Position numbers and translations under genes: made by a program. The notes beneath the pieces were generated by a model. It saw only the letters and a program-made list of their open reading frames with translations, searched no databases and was not told where the DNA came from. A stretch of DNA of 36,985 nt. Source: Treponema sp. GTDB lineage: Bacteria > Spirochaetota > Spirochaetia > Treponematales > Treponemataceae. How positions within the stretch are numbered: position 1 is the first letter of the stretch; every line of letters starts with the position of its first letter. The stretch covers positions 1-36,985 of the forward strand of contig JAILHD010000177.1 of assembly GCA_024696155.1 (NCBI GenBank). Reading direction: 5' to 3'. This document shows, piece after piece, positions 24,319 to 32,122 of this stretch.

Positions 24319-25335
24319 CTACCTCTCTATAATGCCAACAGTATTCATAGCATCCTGTCTGCTGATTCCCAGACGCAGGCTTTCTACTGCTGTTCTTATG
24401 CAACTAAGTTCAAATGATTTAACTTTAAACCAGCCGATTAATGATGAAACCGACATTGGCTTTTGGTGGAAGGCAAGAAGTGCCATTCTGGTAAACTTGA
24501 TTCTTCCGTTTTCTTCTATATATCTGGGATCTACGCTCCAGATTTCTCCTGGTGTATGAGGATTTAACAGATTAGCATAACGCCAGTCCTGCCACTGTTC
24601 CCATGCATCAAGGTCTTTGTCTAAAATTGCAAAGACAGGACCCGTAATAGGATCATCTTTTGTAGGGCCTTCGGTAACGTAAATCAGATTTTCTATGATT
24701 TTTTCTTTACTCATCTGATAGTTGATTTTCAGGCGAAGCGCCCATACCAGATTTTTAAGAATATATTCTGTGCAGAAAAGTCTTTTTATAATTTCAAAAT
24801 CTTCGCCGTTCAAAGTGTGAATTGCTTTCCAGAAATTTTTTACACTCTGAATGTCAATTTTATATTCGTTTTTCTGCTGCTCGCTAATCTGCTGAACTGT
24901 GTTGTACCAGCTAAAGCTAGTGCCTTCTGTAATTTTTGCAATATCAGGCCATGCCTTAAAATTAAATTGAGAGAATTCGCCAATGTCTTCCAGAGGCGGA
25001 CATTCCTTCTCTCCCATACAAAGTGCTGCACCTACCGCTTTTAAGTTTTCTGAATCAAAAATGCGCAGCGGCAGCTTTAAAATTTCAGACGGCTTTTCAA
25101 ACTGATTTAGAAAATATACGTACTGACTTATAAGTCTCTTAAAAGCATCTGTTTCTATCTGTCTTGCAAGCAGCACTTCTGGAAGCATTGGAGGCTGGGT
25201 ATTAAAAATTAAAGTCCATAGTTCCGAAAGAGATTTTACGTTAAATAATAAAGATGCCCTTTCTGCTACAAAGGATTTCCCCAGGAGACCGCTGGCTTTT
25301 GCATAAATGTAAGAATGTGCAGCAGACTTATCCAT
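24319..25335 (-). CDS. atpC: V/A-type ATPase subunit C (rotor-head connector)
   Basis: A 338-residue, largely helical protein in the size range of archaeal-type subunit C, the funnel that couples the central stalk to the c-ring. The opening YIYAKASGLLGK and a closing ELSCIRTAVESLRLGI fit the family pattern, in which AY.-.AR or similar motifs occur near both ends. It lies between the G/H-like gene and subunit I and has an AAGG ribosome site. Sequence conservation of this family is low, so the call leans partly on operon position. Confidence 0.85.
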   Translation of the reverse strand: MDKSAAHSYIYAKASGLLGKSFVAERASLLFNVKSLSELWTLIFNTQPPMLPEVLLARQIETDAFKRLISQYVYFLNQFEKPSEILKLPLRIFDSENLKAVGAALCMGEKECPPLEDIGEFSQFNFKAWPDIAKITEGTSFSWYNTVQQISEQQKNEYKIDIQSVKNFWKAIHTLNGEDFEIIKRLFCTEYILKNLVWALRLKINYQMSKEKIIENLIYVTEGPTKDDPITGPVFAILDKDLDAWEQWQDWRYANLLNPHTPGEIWSVDPRYIEENGRIKFTRMALLAFHQKPMSVSSLIGWFKVKSFELSCIRTAVESLRLGISRQDAMNTVGIIER

Positions 25336-25347
25336 AAAATAACCTTT

Positions 25348-25665
25348 TTATGCCTTCAAAATCAGCTTATCAAGAGCTTTAGAAAATGCATCATAATTCT
25401 GGTTTTTTGATTCCAGATAAGACTGATAATCTTCAATCTGTTTTTGATGTTTGTTTGAAACTTCGTTAATAGAGTTTTCGTATTTAGTCTTAAGTTCGTT
25501 GATGATTTTATCAACCTGAGTTTTATACTCTTCGTTGTACTTTGCGCGGGCAGCTTCAATTTTTTTATTAGCTTCTTCCATTGCCTGTGAAATTAAAAGA
25601 TTTGCGTCTTTTTCCACATCCAGAAGATGATTAATCATTTTTAGTTCGTCATTATTTTCTGCCAT
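25348..25665 (-). CDS. V/A-type ATPase subunit G/H-like coiled-coil protein
   Basis: A 105-residue protein that is almost entirely one charged helix (Lys, Glu, Asn and Gln-rich, no membrane segment, no Cys). Size, composition and position before subunit C match the peripheral-stalk G/H (AhaH) subunit that pairs with E. A GAGG site precedes the ATG. The family has few invariant residues, so identity is inferred mainly from context. Confidence 0.8.
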   Translation of the reverse strand: MAENNDELKMINHLLDVEKDANLLISQAMEEANKKIEAARAKYNEEYKTQVDKIINELKTKYENSINEVSNKHQKQIEDYQSYLESKNQNYDAFSKALDKLILKA

Positions 25666-25677
25666 ACAAAAACCTCG

Positions 25678-26145
25678 CTAGTATTCAAGACTTACCAGAA
25701 AATCATAAACTTCCTGCTGAGTATTAAATTTTAAGATTTGTTCAAAAAAATCAGGCTTGCTTACCAGATATAGAATATCCCTTAAGATTGTAAGATGACT
25801 GTCTGTGTTTTCCTGCTCAAAGGCAAGCTGAAAGATGATGTTTACAACTGGATTTACTTTATCTGAGGTGTCTACCGGCTCAAACTCAATGCCAGTTTTG
25901 CTTATGCCAATGGCAAGCCGTGTTTCTTTTATGCTTTTACATACAGTGTGAGGTACTGCAACCATCGGAAAAACGGCTGTAGAACATTTGTTCTCTCGTT
26001 GAATTAGTGCGGAAAGATATTCGTTGCGGTTAAGTTCTGGATTGCGTTTTACAATAACTTCTGTAAGTTCTGCAAAGGCTTCCTCTTTTTCCGTGCTTTC
26101 AAGATTCAGTTTTATATCAGAGGGGGTAATGTAATCTGTAAGCAA
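25678..26145 (-). CDS. PTS EIIA-type (PtsN-like) protein heading the ATPase operon
   Basis: A 155-residue domain of the fructose/nitrogen-type EIIA fold. The opening LTDYITPSDIKLNLEST and the phosphorylatable His66 in MVAVPHTVC match the family, where the site reads A-(I/V)-P-H. It normally accepts phosphate from HPr or NPr and transfers it or acts as a regulator. No transporter is nearby. The start codon is TTG, supported by a GAGGAAG site eight bases upstream and by family length. It precedes the G/H gene by 12 bases, so it is co-transcribed with the ATPase and may regulate it; this role is inference. Confidence 0.87.
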   Translation of the reverse strand: MLTDYITPSDIKLNLESTEKEEAFAELTEVIVKRNPELNRNEYLSALIQRENKCSTAVFPMVAVPHTVCKSIKETRLAIGISKTGIEFEPVDTSDKVNPVVNIIFQLAFEQENTDSHLTILRDILYLVSKPDFFEQILKFNTQQEVYDFLVSLEY

Positions 26146-26158
26146 ATTCTACTTCCTC

Positions 26159-26195
26159 AAAAAAAAATGAGTAAACACGTAAGTGTTTACTCATT
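26159..26195 (-). terminator. Intrinsic terminator of secG
   Basis: AATGAGTAAACAC and GTGTTTACTCATT form a perfect 13-bp stem with a four-base loop (26166-26195). On the minus strand it runs into eight or nine T's. It lies directly before the ribosome site of the PtsN-like gene and so separates secG from the ATPase operon. Confidence 0.9.
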
Positions 26196-26196
26196 A

Positions 26197-26224
26197 ATTA
26201 TAAACCCGAAAATTGAATTTTCAA
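26197..26224 (-). promoter_or_regulatory. Probable promoter of the ptsN-like/ATPase operon
   Basis: On the minus strand TTGAAA (26219-26224), a 16-bp spacer and TATAAT (26197-26202). The start of transcription is predicted near 26190, inside the left arm of the secG terminator, so the operon's own transcripts carry only part of that stem while read-through from secG carries all of it. Confidence 0.65.
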
Positions 26225-26254
26225 ATTAAAAGTTGAATTCTTTTTTAGTTCAGA

Positions 26255-26611
26255 TTACTCAGCTTCGCTCAAAGTTGTTTCTTCTGAAGCAGCTTCTGAT
26301 TTCCACCATTCAGCAGATGTTGATTCTTCTGAAGTAGCTTCTACTGCTGTTGGTTCAACAAGGTCTTTAGCAACTGCTGGCTTTTTGTTGATCAAAGCAA
26401 GACCCAAAGAAAGGCCAAAGAATAAAACTACAAATACGAATGTTGTTTTTGTAAGGATTGATGCTGAGTGAGCTCCAAAAGCGGCTGTTCCGCGTCCACC
26501 CAAAAGACCGCCCATTCCGTTTTCTCCGTCATCCTGAATAGAAACCAAGAGAACCAAAAGAAAACAAACAATTACAAATGCAACCAAAAGTACAACACCA
26601 AGAGTACCCAT
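26255..26611 (-). CDS. secG: Protein translocase subunit SecG
   Basis: A 118-residue small membrane subunit of the SecYEG export channel. Two hydrophobic helices (about 4-24 and 55-74) flank the conserved loop with VSIQDDGENGMGGLLGGRG and FGAHSASILTKTT, typical of SecG. The last ~40 residues are an acidic Ser/Glu/Ala-rich extension (ending ETTLSEAE) longer than the E. coli form. A GGAGAT ribosome site precedes the ATG, and a good promoter lies at 26654-26682. It is a single-gene transcript ended by the terminator at 26159-26195. Confidence 0.95.
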   Translation of the reverse strand: MGTLGVVLLVAFVIVCFLLVLLVSIQDDGENGMGGLLGGRGTAAFGAHSASILTKTTFVFVVLFFGLSLGLALINKKPAVAKDLVEPTAVEATSEESTSAEWWKSEAASEETTLSEAE

Positions 26612-26653
26612 TTTATATCTCCAAAAAATTTTTCTTTAAAATTAAGTTTTCAA

Positions 26654-26682
26654 ATGATAATGAAAAACGATTTTTTAGTCAA
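26654..26682 (-). promoter_or_regulatory. Promoter of secG
   Basis: On the minus strand TTGACT (26677-26682), a 17-bp spacer and TATCAT (26654-26659), about 40 bases before the secG start codon. Confidence 0.7.
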
Positions 26683-26713
26683 TTTACTATATGGAAGAAA
26701 TATAAAATTGGGC

Positions 26714-26877
26714 AAGAAAAAAAATGGTGCAAGGGAGCGAAGCATTGTTCAAAAACACTCTGTTTGTGGCTGCCGCGAAAGCGGCAAGTTTAATAGTTTC
26801 TTTACCACAAACAGCGTGTAGCGCGTTATCGCGCGGTTTTGGACAATGCTTCGCGACCGGAAACCATTTTTTTTCTT
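26714..26877. repeat. Long imperfect palindrome
   Basis: The outer arms AAGAAAAAAAATGGT and ACCATTTTTTTTCTT, the middle arms GCGAAGCATTGT and ACAATGCTTCGC, and inner CTGTTTGTGG with CCACAAACAG all pair around one centre, spanning about 164 bases. Two smaller hairpins sit inside: GCCGC-GAAA-GCGGC and, as an insertion in the right arm, GCGCG-TTAT-CGCGC. T-runs at both ends would let it act as a two-way terminator insulating secG from purL, or it may be a mobile palindromic element. Confidence 0.75.
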
Positions 26878-26886
26878 TCATTTATG

Positions 26887-26978
26887 TTTGCCGCGCTGGT
26901 CGCAATTTGTTTTTCTAACTTCCGAATGGCCCGAACCAGCTATTACTTGCTGCTGACGCATCAAGTAATAGGAAACCG
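26887..26978 (+). repeat. Copy A of the two-hairpin structured repeat (tandem)
   Basis: Begins TTTGCCGCGCTGG and ends GGAAACCG. Hairpin I: GCTGGT with ACCAGC (26895-26940), containing AACTTCCGA. Hairpin II: TATTACTTG with CAAGTAATA (26941-26970). It is directly followed by copy B, which starts with the same TTTGC. Confidence 0.8.
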
Positions 26979-27068
26979 TTTGCTGCGCCGGTCGCAATTA
27001 CACTTCCAACTTCCGAGTGCCACGTACCGGCTATCACTTGTCGCAAAGCGCCAAGTGTATGGAAACCG
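26979..27068 (+). repeat. Copy B of the two-hairpin structured repeat (tandem)
   Basis: Begins TTTGCTGCGCCGG and ends GGAAACCG. Hairpin I: GCCGGT with ACCGGC (26987-27031), containing AACTTCCGA and CCACGTACC. Hairpin II: CACTTG with CAAGTG (27035-27057). Compared with copy A the stems have changed on both sides together. The next repeat junction (TTTGCC) merges into the purL -35 box. Confidence 0.8.
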
Positions 27069-27069
27069 T

Positions 27070-27098
27070 TTGCCCATGATTGCGATTTTCACTATAAT
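27070..27098 (+). promoter_or_regulatory. Promoter of purL, abutting the start codon
   Basis: TTGCCC (27070-27075), a 17-bp spacer and TATAAT (27093-27098). The purL ATG begins six bases after the -10 box (27105), so transcription would start at the ATG itself. No Shine-Dalgarno sequence precedes it. Confidence 0.65.
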
Positions 27099-27104
27099 GC
27101 TCCC

Positions 27105-30100
27105 ATGTATCGTTTATATGTAGAAAGAAGAGCTGGTTTTGAAAATGAAGCCCGCCGCTATTTGTCAGAAATCAACAGTTTTTTGGGAATTTCCAGTGTT
27201 ACTGGAGTTCGTTATTTCAACCGCTATGATGTTGAAAATGTGAGCGATGAAGTTGCTAAAATTGCCGCAACACGCATTTTCAGCGAGCTTCAGAGTGATT
27301 TGTGCTTTACAGAAACTCTTGATGTTGCTGCGGATGAAACAGAAATTGTCTGGGAATATCTTCCTGGCCAGTACGACCAGCGTGCCGACAGCGCTGAACA
27401 GTGTATTTCTTTGCTTCGTGCAGGTCTTACAGGCGTAAAAACTAATTCTGAACCTCCTGTTGTTCGCTGTGCAAAAATTGTCCTTTTAAAAGGAAAACTT
27501 TCTGCATCTGATGTTGAAAAAATTCAGAACTATCTTGTGAACCCTGTTGATTCACGACTTACTGATGAAACAAAGCCCGAAACCCTGAAAATGCAGCTTG
27601 AAGATCCTGCTGACATTCCAGTTGTCGAGGGCTTTATTAAATTTGATGACAAGGCTCTTGAAGAGTACCGCAACAAGATGGGCCTTGCTATGGATCATGC
27701 CGACATCAAATTCCTTCAGGATTATTTTATTGGTGAAAAACGCGATCCTACAGAAACTGAAATCCGCGTACTCGATACATACTGGTCTGACCACTGCCGT
27801 CATACCACTTTCTTGACAGAACTTAAAGACATTAAGATTGAAGACGGTCCTTATTCAGGCCTCTTTAAAAAATCTCTTGAAAGCTACAACGATATGCGTA
27901 CTGAGCTTTATGCAGGCCGCACAGATAAGCCGGTTTGTTTAATGGATATGGCTGTAATCGGAATGAAGTATCTTAAAAAGCACGGAAAGCTTGAAGATAT
28001 GGAAGTTTCTGAAGAAAACAATGCCTGCTCAGTTTATATTGATGTTCATTATACAACTGATGAAAAAGGCGCTCCTCTTGCCGCTGATGATCCGCGCGCA
28101 ACTGAACGCTGGCTTATGATGTTCAAAAACGAAACTCATAACCATCCTACAGAAATTGAACCTTTTGGTGGCGCTGCAACTTGTCTTGGTGGTGCTATCC
28201 GTGACCCTCTTTCTGGCCGTTCATGGGTTTATCAGTCAATGCGTATTACTGGTGCTTCTGACCCTACAGTTCCTCTGGCTGCAACTCTTAAAGGAAAATT
28301 GCCACAGGTAAAAATCTGCCGCGAAGCTGCACAGGGCTTCTCTTCTTACGGAAACCAGATTGGTCTTACAACTGGTCAGGTAGCAGAAATCTATCACCCG
28401 GGTTATGTTGCAAAACGCATGGAGCTTGGTGCCGTAATTGCTGCCGCTCCTGTTGATACAGTTATCCGTGAGCGTCCTGAGCCGGGCGACATTATCATCC
28501 TTCTTGGCGGTGGTACTGGCCGCGATGGTATTGGTGGAGCAACAGGTTCTTCTAAAGTTCATACCGTAAAATCTGTTACAACTGCTGCTGCAGAAGTTCA
28601 GAAGGGTAACGCAGTAGAAGAACGCAAAATTCAGCGCCTTTTCCGCAACAAAGAAGTAAGCCTTATGATTCGCCGCTGTAACGACTTTGGTGCTGGTGGT
28701 GTTTCAGTTGCTGTTGGTGAATTGGCACCAGGCCTCGACATCAACCTCGACGCTGTACCAAAGAAGTATGAAGGTTTGAACGGAACAGAACTTGCAATTT
28801 CTGAAAGCCAGGAACGTATGGCTGTAGTTGTTCGCAAGGGTGACGTTGACCGCTTTATCAATGAAGCTAAAAAAGAAAACCTCAACGCTGTTGTTGTTGC
28901 AACAGTTACAGATACAAACCGCCTTGTAATGAAGTGGCGCGGAAATACAATCGTAAATATTGGCCGCGAATTCCTCGATGCTGCCGGTGCTCACCACGAA
29001 GCTACAGCTTTGATTGAAAGCCCTGCTGAACCAGAAAAATCACCACTTTTGAATCCTCTTGCTTCAGTTTCTGAAGAATTGAACAAAGGGGTAAAGTGCG
29101 AAGGTTGTGTAAAGAATCATCTTACAGAAGCCTGGCTTAAAAATATCAGTGACCTTGCCTGCTGTTCTCAGCGCGGACTTGGTGAACGCTTTGATGGTTC
29201 TATTGGTGCCAGCACTGTTTTGTTCCCTTATGGAGGAAAATATCAGAACACACCGGAAGCTGGTATGTCTGCAAAGATTCCTGTAATGACACCGCGTGAA
29301 ACTTCTACTGCAAGTTTGATGACTTACGGTTTTGACCCTCGCGTTGGAAACTGGTCTCCATGGCACGGTGCAAAAACTGCAGTTTTGAGTTCTCTTGCAA
29401 AAATCACTTGTATTGGTGGTAAGGCACGCACATCACGCCTGAGTTTCCAGGAATTCTTTGGTCGTGCTGTGAACGAAAAACGCTGGGGATACCCTGCTGC
29501 AGCTCTTCTTGGTTCTGTAAACGCTCAGATTGAATCTGGTTGTGCTTCAATTGGTGGTAAAGATTCAATGTCTGGTACTTTTGAAGATATCAACGTTCCA
29601 CATACACTTGTAAGTTTTGCTGTAACTCATGATGAAGCAAAGAATGTTGTAAGCGGTGCCTTCAAAAAAGCTGGAAACAATATCTATCTTGTAAGCGTTC
29701 CTTACTCAGATGCTCTTGATCCTGATTACGAAACCTTCCTTAAAAACAGCGACCTTCTTTATGATTTGAACAAGGCTGGAAAAATCAGCGCTATGTACCC
29801 TGTTGCAGCTGGTGGTATTGCAGAAGCCGTTACAAAAATGGCAATGGGTAATATGACTGGTGTTGAAATTGATGCTAAAGCTTTTTGCTGTGTTAAAAAA
29901 TTCTTTGTTCCAACTTACGGAAACATTGTTGTAGAAACAAGCGAAGCTCTTGAAAATGCAGGTTTTGCAGCAGGTACTCTTACAAAACTTGGAACTACAA
30001 CTGCCGATGCAAAAATTACTGTAAAAAATGCAGAAATTGGAGGAATTACAAATCCTTCTGTTGAAATTGCACTTTCTGATTGTGTTGCATCTTGGGAGAA

Positions 30101-31085
30101 GACATTAAAAGATGTATTCCCTCAGGTAAGCGGGGCAGAAGTTCAGCCTGAACTTCCAGAGTGGGCAAAATCAGTTCATAAATCTTTGAGTGATGTTCGC
30201 AAGGCTCCTGCATTTGTAGAAGCTAAATCACATCCAAAAGTATTGCTTCCTGTATTCCCAGGTACTAACTGCGAAATCGATATGGCACGTGCATTCAATC
30301 TTGCCGGTGCAAATACAAAGATTTTAGTTCTCCGTAACAAGAATCCAGAGATGCTTAATGAATCTCTTGAAGAACTTGCACGTGAACTTAAAGATACTCA
30401 GATTCTTGCTTTGAGTGGTGGTTTCTCTGCTGGTGATGAACCTGACGGTTCTGCAAAATTCATTGCAAACGTTCTTAAGGCTGGAAAAATCAGCGAAGAA
30501 GTAATGAATCTTCTTAAGAAACGTGCTGGTCTTGTTCTTGGTATTTGTAATGGATTCCAGGCACTTGTAAAAACAGGTCTTGCCGTAACTGGCGAAATCT
30601 GCGATATGACAGAAGATATGCCTACTTTGACTTACAACAGAATCGGACGACATATCAGCCGTATTGTTCGCACACGCATTGTAAGTGCAGCTTCGCCTTG
30701 GGCAATGCACCCTAGTGTAGTAGACGGACGTAATCATCTTATTGCAATCAGTCATGGTGAAGGCCGCTTTGTTTGCGATAACGCTACTGCCGAAAAACTC
30801 TTTAAAAACGGACAGGTATTCAGCCAGTACGTTGATGAAAAAGGTGTTCCTGCAATTCTTGAACCAGATAACCCTAACGGATCTGCATTCGCTATTGAAG
30901 GTATTACATCTCCTGACGGCCATGTTCTTGGTAAAATGGGCCACAACGAGCGCGGAATCGGTCTTGAAAACGGGGGAGCAAGCTTTTACCTCTTCAAAAA
31001 TGTTGTTGGAAATCCTCTTACTAACGCAGATGAAACAACCTGCGAAAACATTTTTGCAGCCGGTGTAGCTTACTTTAAGAACTAG
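27105..31085 (+). CDS. purL: Phosphoribosylformylglycinamidine synthase, single-chain (PurL with glutaminase domain)
   Basis: A 1326-residue enzyme of step 4 of purine synthesis, converting FGAR, glutamine and ATP to FGAM. The central synthase halves show DTYWSDHCRHTTF, MFKNETHNHPTEIEPFGGA, GGGTGRDGIGGATGSS and NDFGAGGVSVAVGE. The C-terminal glutaminase (from about 1045) has LLPVFPGTNCE, the nucleophile Cys1148 in VLGICNGFQALV, and the closing MGHNERG with His and Glu. The MYRLYVERRAGF opening resembles the clade found in clostridia and treponemes rather than the E. coli form. The start appears leaderless. It is followed after 8 bases by a thioredoxin-fold-like gene and then by two CorC-type genes, probably one transcript. 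Confidence 0.97.
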   Translation: MYRLYVERRAGFENEARRYLSEINSFLGISSVTGVRYFNRYDVENVSDEVAKIAATRIFSELQSDLCFTETLDVAADETEIVWEYLPGQYDQRADSAEQCISLLRAGLTGVKTNSEPPVVRCAKIVLLKGKLSASDVEKIQNYLVNPVDSRLTDETKPETLKMQLEDPADIPVVEGFIKFDDKALEEYRNKMGLAMDHADIKFLQDYFIGEKRDPTETEIRVLDTYWSDHCRHTTFLTELKDIKIEDGPYSGLFKKSLESYNDMRTELYAGRTDKPVCLMDMAVIGMKYLKKHGKLEDMEVSEENNACSVYIDVHYTTDEKGAPLAADDPRATERWLMMFKNETHNHPTEIEPFGGAATCLGGAIRDPLSGRSWVYQSMRITGASDPTVPLAATLKGKLPQVKICREAAQGFSSYGNQIGLTTGQVAEIYHPGYVAKRMELGAVIAAAPVDTVIRERPEPGDIIILLGGGTGRDGIGGATGSSKVHTVKSVTTAAAEVQKGNAVEERKIQRLFRNKEVSLMIRRCNDFGAGGVSVAVGELAPGLDINLDAVPKKYEGLNGTELAISESQERMAVVVRKGDVDRFINEAKKENLNAVVVATVTDTNRLVMKWRGNTIVNIGREFLDAAGAHHEATALIESPAEPEKSPLLNPLASVSEELNKGVKCEGCVKNHLTEAWLKNISDLACCSQRGLGERFDGSIGASTVLFPYGGKYQNTPEAGMSAKIPVMTPRETSTASLMTYGFDPRVGNWSPWHGAKTAVLSSLAKITCIGGKARTSRLSFQEFFGRAVNEKRWGYPAAALLGSVNAQIESGCASIGGKDSMSGTFEDINVPHTLVSFAVTHDEAKNVVSGAFKKAGNNIYLVSVPYSDALDPDYETFLKNSDLLYDLNKAGKISAMYPVAAGGIAEAVTKMAMGNMTGVEIDAKAFCCVKKFFVPTYGNIVVETSEALENAGFAAGTLTKLGTTTADAKITVKNAEIGGITNPSVEIALSDCVASWEKTLKDVFPQVSGAEVQPELPEWAKSVHKSLSDVRKAPAFVEAKSHPKVLLPVFPGTNCEIDMARAFNLAGANTKILVLRNKNPEMLNESLEELARELKDTQILALSGGFSAGDEPDGSAKFIANVLKAGKISEEVMNLLKKRAGLVLGICNGFQALVKTGLAVTGEICDMTEDMPTLTYNRIGRHISRIVRTRIVSAASPWAMHPSVVDGRNHLIAISHGEGRFVCDNATAEKLFKNGQVFSQYVDEKGVPAILEPDNPNGSAFAIEGITSPDGHVLGKMGHNERGIGLENGGASFYLFKNVVGNPLTNADETTCENIFAAGVAYFKN

Positions 31086-31093
31086 GATTGGTT

Positions 31094-32122
31094 ATGAATA
31101 AGATTGGTTTTAGAAAACTTGCGGTAAGCCTTTTTACTTCTGCTTTAGTTTTTGCCGCAGCACCCGTTTTTGCTTTAGGGAATAGCGGGTTTTATGCAGA
31201 TATGGACTCTGGTCTTGCTGCGGCAAAAAAGTCATCTCAATCTGTGCTTGTTTTTATAACACAGGAAGGGGAGGACGAACTTAGCGCTTCTTTTATGGAG
31301 ACTGTGCGTTCGGACGAGGTTCAGGGCCAGATTGCATCAAAATATGCGCTGGTTCACATGGACTTTAGTCAGAGTGCATTCCAGAAGACGGTTGTTCGCG
31401 ATGCAGACAGTAAAGAGGTTCAGGAAGAATCTAAAAAAGCGGCTGATGTAATGCAGAAAAACTCGCGCTTTGCGGCTTTGATTAATCCTGAATTTACTCC
31501 TGCGGTTTATATGTTTACTTCAGAAGGATATTATGTAAGTCATCTGGTTTTAAAGGGTGATGAAAAAGCTGACGGTTTTATGGCAGCGCTCAAAGCTGAT
31601 GAAGTAAAATTGAATGCCATTCGCGAAATGATTGCAAAAACTAAGGTTGGAAAATCTTTGGAAAAAATTTCTGCAATTGATGCTCTTTTTGAAGCAACTC
31701 AGCCGGAATATCGTTTTTTTTTGATTGATCTTGTAAACGAAGCAATTAATCTTGATAAAAAGAATAAGTCTGGCTTGATGAGTAAATATATCATTACACG
31801 TACTGAATATGATGCAATGATTTGTTTTTACGACAACAATGCATCGGGCGCTGTAAATGCCTATGTTAAAGCTGCAAAGGAAAAGTTTCTGAGTGCAGAA
31901 GAAAAACAGCAGGCTTACTATATGGCTGCCCTTGTATTGGTAAAATCAAGTGGACCTGAAAGTGTTCCAATGATTGTTAATTATCTTGAAAAATCTCTGG
32001 AAGCTGCTCCAAAATCTGCTGTGGCTTCTAAAGTAAAAGATAACTTGGATTACTTTAAAGATTATCAGGCAAAGATGAACGCGGCCGGAAACGGTACTGC
32101 AGCAGGTGGTAAAAACAAGTAG
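31094..32122 (+). CDS. Exported thioredoxin-fold-like protein lacking the CxxC pair
   Basis: The track starts at a TTG (31088); I prefer the ATG at 31094 (MNKIGFRKLAVSL), six bases after AGGATT, giving 342 residues. A signal peptide ends near APVFALG. The next ~130 residues resemble the thioredoxin-like DUF255/TlpA-type opening (DMDSGLAAAKKSSQSVLVFITQE), but the position where WCxxC would be reads EGEDELS, and the mature protein has almost no cysteine. A PAVYMFTSEGYYVSHL strand fits the cis-proline region. The C-terminal ~170 residues are helical, possibly TPR-like. Not a disulfide enzyme; function unknown. Between purL and two membrane CorC proteins. Confidence 0.75.
   Translation: MNKIGFRKLAVSLFTSALVFAAAPVFALGNSGFYADMDSGLAAAKKSSQSVLVFITQEGEDELSASFMETVRSDEVQGQIASKYALVHMDFSQSAFQKTVVRDADSKEVQEESKKAADVMQKNSRFAALINPEFTPAVYMFTSEGYYVSHLVLKGDEKADGFMAALKADEVKLNAIREMIAKTKVGKSLEKISAIDALFEATQPEYRFFLIDLVNEAINLDKKNKSGLMSKYIITRTEYDAMICFYDNNASGAVNAYVKAAKEKFLSAEEKQQAYYMAALVLVKSSGPESVPMIVNYLEKSLEAAPKSAVASKVKDNLDYFKDYQAKMNAAGNGTAAGGKNK

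Larger units (their letters stand above)
26612..27104. other. 493-base gene-free region between secG and purL
   Basis: The gap holds the secG promoter (26654-26682), a long palindrome (26714-26877), two tandem copies of a structured repeat (26887-27068) and the purL promoter (27070-27098). Short ORFs in the track here run through the palindrome and repeats and have no ribosome sites or recognisable motifs; I regard them as spurious. Confidence 0.8.

Noticed and set aside
24317-24403. N-terminal extension of ATPase subunit I in the ORF track
   Set aside because: The extra 29 residues lie inside subunit C in another frame; the ATG at 24316 has a good ribosome site and fits the family start.
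26887-27068. A short CRISPR array
   Set aside because: There are only two ~90-base diverged units, no constant short repeat with unique spacers, and no cas genes.
26687-27123. Several small ORFs in the secG-purL gap
   Set aside because: They run through the palindrome and tandem repeats, overlap each other on both strands, and have no ribosome sites.
30324-30944. A 206-residue minus-strand ORF opposite the PurL glutaminase domain
   Set aside because: It shadows the conserved purL reading frame and shows no family motif or ribosome site.
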